From NCBI GenBank assembly GCA_021298725.1, contig JAJTDU010000002.1, positions 1-33,500 of the forward strand: a stretch of DNA of 33,500 bases. The letters are read 5' to 3'. Numbering within the stretch: position 1 is the first letter of the stretch; every line of letters starts with the position of its first letter. Below the pieces are notes generated by a model. That model did no database searches and had not been told where the DNA came from. It saw only the letters and a program-made list of their open reading frames with translations. Below, one piece after another: positions 8,082 through 15,736 of this stretch. The stretch is from Verrucomicrobiaceae bacterium. GTDB taxonomy: Bacteria; Verrucomicrobiota; Verrucomicrobiia; Verrucomicrobiales; Verrucomicrobiaceae. Both the position numbers and the translations under genes were made by a program.

Positions 8082-10271
8082 TTGAATCGTTGCCTCATTC
8101 CACTTCTCATCCTCGTCGCAGCCGCATCTGGAGCTGAGACGGGCACGCCTATTTTGCTCGGCATCGAGCCGCCGTGTGCGCAGGTAGGCACGCGGCAGGA
8201 GGTGGTGTTACGTGGGGTGCGCTTGAGCGACATCGAGGAGGTGATGTGCCGCGAGGCCAGCGTGCGCGTGCAGCGCATCGGTGAAAAGAAAGTGCTGCCC
8301 GGCGACGGCAAGACGCCAGAGAAGGATGAGGTGCGCGTGGAGCTGGAGTTTGCGGCGGATGTGCCGGTGGGAAATGTGGCGCTGCATGTGCGCACGCGCA
8401 GCGGCGTTTCCAATCCGCGCACGCTGCATGTGAACCGCCTGCCCATCGTCGCGGAGACAACGGCGACAGCAAAACGCGAGACGGCGCAGCTCGTCCCGCT
8501 GGACCGCACGGTGTGGGGACACATCATCCGCGCGGAGACGGACTGGTATGCCGTGGACCTCGCGAAAGGACAGCGGTGCAGCCTGGAGGTGCTGGCGTAT
8601 CGCATCTCGCCGACCGACCTCGATGCGATGGTGCAAGTGTGGGGGCCGGACGGGCGGCTATTTCAGGAGCAGGACACGTCGCAGCTCTACTATCACGACC
8701 CCGCGTGCAGCTTCATCGCGCCGCAGGCCGGGCGTTACACCATCGCGCTGCGCGACTCGCTCAATGGCGCTCATCAAAGCGACGCACGCTATGGCATGGC
8801 CAGCGAATGCGTTTATGTGATGCACGTCGGCGATTACCCGCAGGCAACCAGCGTCTTTCCGCTCGGCGGCACCACCGGGCAATCCATTGAGGTGGAAATG
8901 CAGGGCGATGTGAGCGGCGTCATCCGGCAAACAGTGAAGCTGCCCGCGCGGCCCACGTTCGACTTCGCGCCGATGAGCCGGGCCTACTATCCGGGCTGGA
9001 TTTTCGACAAGCCGGACATCGTGCTCCCGCATGATGGCCACAGCCTAGGCACCGGGCCGCTCTTCATCATGGCGAGTCCGCAGCCAAGCCTCCGCGAGGC
9101 CGCAGAGCATCGCACGCGGGAGACAGCGCAGGTGCTGCCGCAACCGCCTTTCGCCGTCGAGGGCCGCATTGAAAAAGCGGATGTGGACGACTGGTATCAT
9201 TTCCCCTTGGCGAAGGGCAAAACCTGGCGCGTCGATGTCTTCGCACGTCGTCTGCGTTCGCCGATGGATCCGAAGCTCACGCTCTATCCCGCCGACAAAA
9301 ACGCAGCACCGCAAGAGAACGATGACCGCTCGCGCTACGACATGGATTCCACGCTCATCGTCAAAGGCACGGGCGAGGAAGTCAGCGTGCGTGTCGCCGA
9401 CACACGCGGTGAAGGCGGCAGCGACTTCAGTTATCGGCTCGTGGTGGAGGAAGCGGTGCCGCAGGTGAACCTGACGACCGCTTCGGTGGAAGTGATGACG
9501 CTCCTGCCGCTCTTCAAAACTGGTCACACCATCAGCGTTCCGCGCGGAGGTCGCGGCTTGTTGCTTTTGGAAAAGCAGGGCGATGAAACCGTGCCGCCGG
9601 GACCGCTGGACGTCCGCATCAGCGGCTTGCCCGCCGGTGTGAAGGCGGAGGTGGCCAAACTGCCGCTGGCGAGCGGTCGCTACCCCGTCGTGCTCAGTGC
9701 CGAGGCCGATGCGACGCTCGCGGGCAGCTTTGCCAAACCCTCCGGCAAGGCTCCGGCGAGCAACGGCACAGACGTGCCCTTCGAGCAACGGCTCGGCATG
9801 GTTTACAGCCATCCCGCACAGACCCCGTGGCACACGGAGCGGTTCCCATCGGTGCCAGTCGCGGTAGTCGAGGCGCTGCCGTTTGCCATAGGCCTCGCGC
9901 CCATTTCCGATGGCGTTCGGGCAGGCAAAAAAGTGTCGCTAAAGCTCACCGTGACCCGCACGCCAGGCGCAGCGCCGCTGCCTTTGACCGCCATGTTTCC
10001 CGCACTGCCGCCGGGCGTGGTGCATGGCACGCTGGAGATTCCCGCTGACGCGACCGAGGCCGCCTTCGACCTCGAAATCCCCGCCGCCTGCCCGCCGGGC
10101 GCATGGCCGCTCGCCGTCGTCGTGTGTGACTCGGATGCCGCCCATCTGCACGACGGCAAGTGGCCCTACTATCACTCAAACAACCAGAACGAGGCACTCG
10201 CGGTGAAAGGCCACCACTGGACCTGCGCCCCACTGACTTACCTGCGCGTGCTGCCCGCCGCGAAGAAATAA
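8082..10271 (+). CDS. Exported PPC-domain protein, module 1
   Basis: The 729-residue protein has a signal peptide (hydrophobic residues 5-17, cleavage likely near SGA-ET) and no enzymatic motif I can name. Residues 22-118 look like an IPT/TIG-type beta-sandwich. Two bacterial pre-peptidase C-terminal (PPC) beta domains follow at about 142-235 and 360-456, the second with the typical DVDDWYHFPLAKGKTW pattern. The remainder looks like Ig-type beta-sandwich. Such proteins accompany DUF1501 and DUF1549/1553 genes in this phylum and probably bind carbohydrate or partner proteins in the periplasm or at the surface (inference). The start is TTG at 8082, because no ATG or GTG would retain the signal peptide. 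It is separated by 10 bases from the next gene, indicating an operon. Confidence 0.82.
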   Translation: MNRCLIPLLILVAAASGAETGTPILLGIEPPCAQVGTRQEVVLRGVRLSDIEEVMCREASVRVQRIGEKKVLPGDGKTPEKDEVRVELEFAADVPVGNVALHVRTRSGVSNPRTLHVNRLPIVAETTATAKRETAQLVPLDRTVWGHIIRAETDWYAVDLAKGQRCSLEVLAYRISPTDLDAMVQVWGPDGRLFQEQDTSQLYYHDPACSFIAPQAGRYTIALRDSLNGAHQSDARYGMASECVYVMHVGDYPQATSVFPLGGTTGQSIEVEMQGDVSGVIRQTVKLPARPTFDFAPMSRAYYPGWIFDKPDIVLPHDGHSLGTGPLFIMASPQPSLREAAEHRTRETAQVLPQPPFAVEGRIEKADVDDWYHFPLAKGKTWRVDVFARRLRSPMDPKLTLYPADKNAAPQENDDRSRYDMDSTLIVKGTGEEVSVRVADTRGEGGSDFSYRLVVEEAVPQVNLTTASVEVMTLLPLFKTGHTISVPRGGRGLLLLEKQGDETVPPGPLDVRISGLPAGVKAEVAKLPLASGRYPVVLSAEADATLAGSFAKPSGKAPASNGTDVPFEQRLGMVYSHPAQTPWHTERFPSVPVAVVEALPFAIGLAPISDGVRAGKKVSLKLTVTRTPGAAPLPLTAMFPALPPGVVHGTLEIPADATEAAFDLEIPAACPPGAWPLAVVVCDSDAAHLHDGKWPYYHSNNQNEALAVKGHHWTCAPLTYLRVLPAAKK

Positions 10272-10281
10272 CGTTCCTACC

Positions 10282-12714
10282 ATGACAGCCCACGCTCTCA
10301 TCATTCGGTCACTCCTCCTGCTTAGCGCATTCGCGCTGACACACGCCACATCAGCCTCCGAGTTGCGCATCTTTCCCGAGCACATCGACATTCATCCGCT
10401 CTCCAGCAGCCAGCGTGTGGTGGTCACGCTCACCGATGCACGCGGCCTGACCAGCGATGTCACCGCTGAGGCAAAGGTGATTTTGGAAAATGCCAGTCTC
10501 GTCCGCTGGCAGGCGGGCACGCTCACGCCGCTGGCCTCGGGCAGCACGCGCCTCGTGGTAAAGCACGTGGGACTCAGCGCCACGGCGGACGTGAAGGTCA
10601 CGCGCGGTTTGCAGGCCGCTGCGCCGTCGTTTCAAAATGAAGTCGTGCCCGTGCTGATGCGCTACGGATGCACGGCGGGCGGTTGCCATGGTGCGACGCG
10701 GGGCAAAGATGGCTTTCGCCTCTCGCTCTTTGGCTATGACCCGGATGCCGACCACTTCCGGCTCACGCGCGAGTTTGTGAATCGCCGCGTCAACGTCGCC
10801 CTGCCGGAGGATAGCCTTTTGCTCAAGAAAGCTGCGGGCACCGTGCCGCATGGCGGTGGGAAAAAACTCACGCCTGACGATGCGAACTTCGCGCTGCTGC
10901 GCGACTGGATCGCCGCCGGTGCGCCGAAAGGCCCGGCGGACGAGGCGCACCTGAGCAGCGTGAGCGTGTATCCCGCCGACCTCACGCTCGATGCCGCCGG
11001 GCAGAGCCACCGCCTCGTGGTCATGGGCCGCTTCACCGATGGCTCCCAGCGCGATGTCACCCACCTCAGCATTTTGGAAAGTTCCGACGACTCCATCGCC
11101 AGCGTCACGCGCGAAGGCCTCGTCACCAGCCATCGGCGCGGTGAGGTCTTCATCTCCGTGCGCCTGCCCGCCTTCATCAGCGGCGTGCGCGTGGATGTCG
11201 TGCCCTGCCAGCAGCCACCCGCCGCGCTCGCGCAGGGTTGGAACTTCATCGACGAAGCCGTCTATGCCCGCCTCTCGAAGCTGCGCATGACACCCGCCGA
11301 AGTGTGCAGCGACGACGACTTCGTGCGCCGCGTCTTCATCGACACCATCGGCCTGCTGCCCACCCTCGCGGAATACGAGCAGTTTCAAAACGACACGCGC
11401 AGCGACAAACGCGCCCGGCTCGTGGACAGCCTGCTCGCGCGGCCCGAGTTCACCGACCTCTGGACCATGAAATGGGGCGAGCGACTCCAGGCCCGCAGCA
11501 TCGTCTCCGCCTCCGCCTCGCATCAAAAAGCCACCGTGCGCTACACCGCGTGGCTGCATCGACAGATCGAAAATGAGACACCGATGAACGAAGTCATTCA
11601 CCGGCTCATCGCCGCGAAAGGCACCTGGATTGAAAACCCCGAGACCAATTTCTACCGCGAGCGAGACCCGAAGCTGCTCATGGAAAACATGGCGCAGCTC
11701 TTCCTCGGCGCACGCATCCAGTGCGCCCAGTGCCACAACCATCCCTTCGACCGCTGGACCCAGAACGACTACTACGGCATGGTCGCCTTCTTCGCCCGCA
11801 CGCAGAAGAAAAGCTGCGAGGACATGATGGATGTGCTCGTCTATGAAGCACCCGCTGGCGAGACCAGTCACCCCGTCACGCAGAAGCAAGTCGCGCCGAA
11901 ATTCCTCGGTGGCGCACTCGTCACCACCGCCGACCGCGAACGCCGCACCGTGCTCGCCGACTGGCTCACCGCGCCGGACAACCGCCTCGTCGCCCGCAAC
12001 CTCGCCAACATCTACTGGCAGCACTTTTTCGGCACCGGCATCATCGACCCCGTGGACGACGCGCGCGTCTCGAACCCGCCCTCAAACCCCGAACTGCTCG
12101 ATGCCCTCGCCGCGCGCCTCGTCGCGGTCGATTTCAAACCCCGCACCTTCATCCGCGACATCCTGCTCTCTCGCACCTACCAGCACTCATCGGTGGAAAA
12201 CGAAACCAACCGCGCCGACACGCGCAACTTCTCCCACTCGTATCCGCGCCGCATCCTCGCCGAAGTGCTCTGGGACTGCCTCACGCAGGCCACCGGTTAC
12301 TTCGACGACGGCTTCTTCTTCGAGCGCCCCGGCACCCGCGCCGTGCAAATCGGCGACGGCGGCATCACCACCACCTTCCTCTCCACCTTCGGCCGCTCGA
12401 AACGCGAGACGCCCTGCACCTGCGAGGTCAAATCGCAGCCCACCCTTTCGCAAGCGCTCAACCTCATCAACGGCACCAGCATCACCCACTGCATCGAGCG
12501 CGGCAAAAACCTTCCCGCTTGGACCACGCAGCAAAAAGACCCGCAGCAAGTCATCCGCAGCCTCTACCTCACCAGCCTCTCTCACCTGCCATCCAAGACC
12601 GAAACCGCCGCCTTCACCGAAGTCCTCCGCACTCACAAAGGCGGCCCGAAAATCGCCCTGCAGGACATCTTCTGGGCCGTGCTGAACTCGAACGAATTCA
12701 TCTTCAATCATTAA
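10282..12714 (+). CDS. DUF1549/DUF1553 exported protein with Ig-like and haem-motif regions, module 1
   Basis: The 810-residue protein has a signal peptide (residues 1-26). Residues 28-108 look like a bacterial Ig-like (BIG2) domain, which the module 2 homologue lacks. A cytochrome-like domain follows with C130-x4-C135-H136 (CTAGGCH), then a second Ig-like stretch at about 228-310. The DUF1549 domain starts near FIDEAVYARL (residue 321) and contains a canonical haem-type C481-AQ-C484-H485 followed by NHPFDRW. The C-terminal DUF1553 part includes NLANIYWQHFFGTGI and ends in NSNEFIFNH, the usual family terminus. The family is widespread in Planctomycetes and Verrucomicrobia; its role is unknown, with periplasmic redox or polysaccharide breakdown proposed. 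The ATG at 10282 gives a clean signal peptide. It follows the PPC gene by 10 bases. Confidence 0.87.
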   Translation: MTAHALIIRSLLLLSAFALTHATSASELRIFPEHIDIHPLSSSQRVVVTLTDARGLTSDVTAEAKVILENASLVRWQAGTLTPLASGSTRLVVKHVGLSATADVKVTRGLQAAAPSFQNEVVPVLMRYGCTAGGCHGATRGKDGFRLSLFGYDPDADHFRLTREFVNRRVNVALPEDSLLLKKAAGTVPHGGGKKLTPDDANFALLRDWIAAGAPKGPADEAHLSSVSVYPADLTLDAAGQSHRLVVMGRFTDGSQRDVTHLSILESSDDSIASVTREGLVTSHRRGEVFISVRLPAFISGVRVDVVPCQQPPAALAQGWNFIDEAVYARLSKLRMTPAEVCSDDDFVRRVFIDTIGLLPTLAEYEQFQNDTRSDKRARLVDSLLARPEFTDLWTMKWGERLQARSIVSASASHQKATVRYTAWLHRQIENETPMNEVIHRLIAAKGTWIENPETNFYRERDPKLLMENMAQLFLGARIQCAQCHNHPFDRWTQNDYYGMVAFFARTQKKSCEDMMDVLVYEAPAGETSHPVTQKQVAPKFLGGALVTTADRERRTVLADWLTAPDNRLVARNLANIYWQHFFGTGIIDPVDDARVSNPPSNPELLDALAARLVAVDFKPRTFIRDILLSRTYQHSSVENETNRADTRNFSHSYPRRILAEVLWDCLTQATGYFDDGFFFERPGTRAVQIGDGGITTTFLSTFGRSKRETPCTCEVKSQPTLSQALNLINGTSITHCIERGKNLPAWTTQQKDPQQVIRSLYLTSLSHLPSKTETAAFTEVLRTHKGGPKIALQDIFWAVLNSNEFIFNH

Positions 12715-12773
12715 AGTGGCTTCGGCTTTAGCCGAATCTCTGAATCCCAAATGCAGCTAAAGCAGCATCCACT
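12715..12773. repeat. Imperfect palindrome between DUF1553 and WD40 genes
   Basis: The arms 12715-12735 and 12753-12773 are complementary over roughly three quarters of their length, including AGTGG/CCACT at the outer ends and GCTTTAGC-like sequence paired with GCTAAAG in the middle. The left arm also holds a small hairpin of its own, TTCGGC-TTTA-GCCGAA (12721-12736). It begins directly after the stop codon at 12714 and ends 5 bases before the ATG at 12779. It resembles REP-type intergenic palindromes. No T-run follows, so it is not a classic terminator. Confidence 0.6.
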
Positions 12774-12778
12774 CTCGC

Positions 12779-14161
12779 ATGAGCATCGTCACCCGCATCA
12801 TCCTTCTCTCGGTCCTCAGCGCCGCATTCGTGCGCGCCGAGGAGCCGCGCAATTTTGAAGACCACATCCTGCCGCTGCTGCGCGAGCATTGCGCCAATTG
12901 CCATCGCCCTGGCAAGACGCGCGGCGGGCTCGATGTCACCACGATGGAGAAGCTGGAGAAAGGCGGCTCCGCAGGGCCGTCCATCGTCGCCGGAATTGCG
13001 GAAAACAGCCCGCTCTTCCGCGCCATCTCGCACATCGGCGATGAAGAAGCCATGCCGCCCGAGCAGGACAAACTGCCGCCGCAGATCCTCGCGGCGTTCA
13101 AGACCTGGATTGAAAGCGGACTCAAACCCAACGCCACCGGCAAGGCCCGCGAAACCCGCGCCGTGGTGCAGCTCACCGTCGATACCGCCACGCTCGGTGC
13201 GCCGAAGGCCGCGCCCGATTTCATCCGCAGCCTGCCGCCGCTCGCCAACGCACCGAAGCTCGTCCGCGCCCTGCCCGTCATGGCCCTCGCCGCGAATCCG
13301 TGGGCACCCGTCATCGCCGTCGGCGGACATCACGAAACCGTGCTCCACGACCTCACCGACGGCCACCGCATCGGCGCACTGCCTTTTGCCGAAGGCGAAG
13401 TGCGCGTGCTGCGCTTCAGCCGCAACGGCCAGGTGCTCCTCGTCGGCGGCGGAAGCCCCACTGCATCGGGCAAAGTGCAGCTCATCGAACTCAAGACCGG
13501 CAAACTCCTCACCACCGTCGGCGAAGACTTCGATGTCGTCCTCGCCGCCGACCTCAGCCCCGACCAAAGCCTCGTCGCCACCGCCGGACCCGAGAAGCTC
13601 GTGCGCGTCTATCGTGTCGCCGATGGCGCACTCGTCTGGTCAATGAAGAAACACGCGGACTTCATCACCAGTCTTGATTTTTCCCCCGATGGCAAGCAAC
13701 TCGCCAGTGCCGACCGCGCCGGCGGCATCTTCATCAGTGAAGCTGCTACCGGCAAAAACCCGCGTCTCCTCGCTGGCTCCACTGAGGCCGTGAATCAGCT
13801 CACCTGGCGCAGCGATGCACGCTCACTCGCCGCTGCGTGTGGCGATGGCCAGACCCTCCTCTACGATCCCGCCACCGCCCGCCTCGTCGCCAAATGGCCT
13901 GCGCACGAAGGCGGCGTCCTCAGCATCGCCTACAGCCGTGAAGGCCGCCTCCTCACGGGCGGCCACGACGCCACCGCCTGCCTATGGGATGAAACCGGCA
14001 AGCAGATTTCCCAGCTCAAAAACTGCCACACCGCCGCCTTCCGAGTCGCCTTCACCAGCACTCAGCATATCCTCGTCGGCGATTGGTCCGGCACCGTCCG
14101 CGAATGGACGCCCGAGGGCAAAGAACTACGCAGCATCTCCAACCACTCAGCACCCCCTTGA
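12779..14161 (+). CDS. Cytochrome c-like domain plus WD40 propeller protein, module 1
   Basis: The 460-residue protein has a signal peptide (1-20), a planctomycete-type cytochrome domain with haem motif C38-AN-C41-H42 and a possible axial Met at M92 (AMPPEQ), and then a beta-propeller of WD40-like repeats from about residue 165 to the end. Repeat units are visible as LSPDQSLVATAGPEKLVRVY, FSPDGKQLASADRAGG, WRSDARSLAAACGDG and SREGRLLTGGHDAT. It probably faces the periplasm and is haem-bound; electron transfer and complex scaffolding are guesses from the architecture. The ATG at 12779 lies just after a palindrome. A related gene sits at the same place in module 2. Spacing to the next gene is 103 bases. 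Confidence 0.85.
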   Translation: MSIVTRIILLSVLSAAFVRAEEPRNFEDHILPLLREHCANCHRPGKTRGGLDVTTMEKLEKGGSAGPSIVAGIAENSPLFRAISHIGDEEAMPPEQDKLPPQILAAFKTWIESGLKPNATGKARETRAVVQLTVDTATLGAPKAAPDFIRSLPPLANAPKLVRALPVMALAANPWAPVIAVGGHHETVLHDLTDGHRIGALPFAEGEVRVLRFSRNGQVLLVGGGSPTASGKVQLIELKTGKLLTTVGEDFDVVLAADLSPDQSLVATAGPEKLVRVYRVADGALVWSMKKHADFITSLDFSPDGKQLASADRAGGIFISEAATGKNPRLLAGSTEAVNQLTWRSDARSLAAACGDGQTLLYDPATARLVAKWPAHEGGVLSIAYSREGRLLTGGHDATACLWDETGKQISQLKNCHTAAFRVAFTSTQHILVGDWSGTVREWTPEGKELRSISNHSAPP

Positions 14162-14264
14162 AAGTGCCCCGGCTTTCACACGAGTTCTCGGCGGTAGCGC
14201 AAGAATACTTCGCTTTGATAAGTAGGCCTCATACCAACACTGCTAGATTGCCAATCTTCATCTC

Positions 14265-15629
14265 ATGAAAACATCCACTTCCCCCGGCTGCTCCGGCTTT
14301 CGACCAATGAACTTCCAGCGTCGTGAGGCCATGCGCATTGGTGTTTGCAGTGCGTTGGGGCTTAGCATGGCTGATTTACTCAAACATGAAGCACGGGCCA
14401 TCGTTGAGCCGGGGTTTTTCAAGGAGGGGAAGGCGAAGAGCATCATTCATCTCAATCTGCCGGGCGGGATGTCGCAGCAGGAGTCGTGGGACCCGAAGCC
14501 GGAGGCTCCTTCGGAGTATCGTGGGGCGTTTGGTGTGGCGAAGACGAACACCGGCGAGGTCTTCAGCGATAATTTTGCACGGCTGGCCAAGGTGGCGGAC
14601 AAGCTGACCATCGTGCGCTCAGTCGTGGGCAAGATCCCGGACCACCAGCAGGCGACGTATCATCTCTTCACCGGCTACACGCCGACGACGGTCATCGACT
14701 ACCCACAGATGGGCAGCGTGGTGTCGCATCTGCTCGGATCGCGGAAGGAAATGCCGCCCTATGTGGCGGTCCCGTCGATGGGTGGCTTTGAAGGCGGCAC
14801 CGGCTTCCTCAGTAGCAAATACGGCCCCTTTCAGCTCAACGCTGACCCTGGAGCGAAGGGCGAGTTTCAGGTGCGTGACTTCAGCATTCCTAAAGACATC
14901 TCGATGCAGCAGTTTGAGCGCCGCAAAGCAGCCCGAGACATCGTGGAGTCTCAACTCCGCAAGCTGGATGCCGACATCGACAAGCTGAACACGATGGACG
15001 ACTTCTACAAGAACGCCTACTCGCTGCTGACCTCCGATGCAGCGCGGAAGGCCTTCTCGTTGGCCGATGAAAATGACGCGATGCGTGAACTGTACGGTCG
15101 CGGTTATGAATTGAAGCAAAAGGCACCTGCGGCGGTGGGTGAGCGTTTGTTGCTCGCACGTCGTCTGGTGGAGGCTGGTGTGCGCTTCGTCAGTGTGAAC
15201 TACGGCTCCTGGGACTCGCATGTGGACATCAAAGGCACCTGCACCGAGCACATGCCGGCGCTCGATCACGCGATCTGCGGGCTCATCACCGATCTCGATC
15301 AGCGTGGCATGTTGGATAGCACACTCGTCATGGTCACCACCGAGTTTGGCCGCACGCCGAAGGTGAACACCAGCAATGGCCGCGATCACTGGGCGCGGGT
15401 GTATTCCATGCTGCTCGCCGGTGGCGGCATCACACGTGGACAAATCTACGGGGCCTCCGACGCGACTGCCGCCGAGCCTGCGCGGGACGAAGTGAAGCTC
15501 GAAGACTTCCTCGCCACCGTTTACCACCAGCTCGGCATCGACTCGAACCAGGAACTCTCCGCCTTTGGTGGCACGCGGCCGATTGAGATCGTGAATGGTG
15601 GCAAAGTCGTGAAAGGCATTATCTCGTGA
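14265..15629 (+). CDS. DUF1501 protein, module 2
   Basis: This 454-residue homologue of the 6774-8060 product belongs to DUF1501, an alkaline-phosphatase-like family of unknown reaction. The signature GGMSQQESWDPKPEAPSEYRG lies at about 68-88, again with Q and E in place of the common H and D. Later signatures are TEFGRTPKVN, NGRDHWARV and SDATAAEPA, and the end NGGKVVKGI matches module 1. The start may be the ATG at 14265 or the ATG at 14307 (MNFQRREAMRIG), which looks like the usual short Tat-type beginning of the family; the longer form is listed because both are open and neither has a clear ribosome binding site. It opens module 2, followed after 71 bases by the PPC gene. Confidence 0.87.
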   Translation: MKTSTSPGCSGFRPMNFQRREAMRIGVCSALGLSMADLLKHEARAIVEPGFFKEGKAKSIIHLNLPGGMSQQESWDPKPEAPSEYRGAFGVAKTNTGEVFSDNFARLAKVADKLTIVRSVVGKIPDHQQATYHLFTGYTPTTVIDYPQMGSVVSHLLGSRKEMPPYVAVPSMGGFEGGTGFLSSKYGPFQLNADPGAKGEFQVRDFSIPKDISMQQFERRKAARDIVESQLRKLDADIDKLNTMDDFYKNAYSLLTSDAARKAFSLADENDAMRELYGRGYELKQKAPAAVGERLLLARRLVEAGVRFVSVNYGSWDSHVDIKGTCTEHMPALDHAICGLITDLDQRGMLDSTLVMVTTEFGRTPKVNTSNGRDHWARVYSMLLAGGGITRGQIYGASDATAAEPARDEVKLEDFLATVYHQLGIDSNQELSAFGGTRPIEIVNGGKVVKGIIS

Positions 15630-15649
15630 TCAAAGAGCATCCTCCAGCA

Positions 15650-15736
15650 TGGCAAAGGAATGTTTTGGCAATGGAATAGACCCAATCCAAAAAATCCGTC
15701 ATGCCTTCATTCCCTTGCCATCCCATTCCCTTGCCA
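15650..15736. repeat. Palindromic element A (two-box inverted repeat)
   Basis: The left arm has the boxes TGGCAAAGGAATG (15650-15662) and TGGCAATGGAATA (15666-15678). The right arm has CATTCCCTTGCCA twice (15708-15720 and 15724-15736). Boxes are 3 bases apart on both arms, giving a symmetric 29/29-base structure with a 29-base loop; outer boxes pair at 12 of 13 positions and inner boxes at 11 of 13. It fills the gap between the DUF1501 and PPC genes and runs into the start of the PPC gene. It is one of three copies in module 2. Confidence 0.85.

Noticed and set aside
10351-12024. Open frame of 557 codons on the minus strand opposite the module 1 DUF1549/DUF1553 gene
   Set aside because: It is a compositional shadow of the haem-motif protein with no recognisable motifs of its own.
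12721-12736. Rho-independent terminator after the module 1 DUF1553 gene
   Set aside because: The hairpin lacks a T-run and lies in a larger palindrome directly before a co-directional gene, so an intergenic repeat is more likely.
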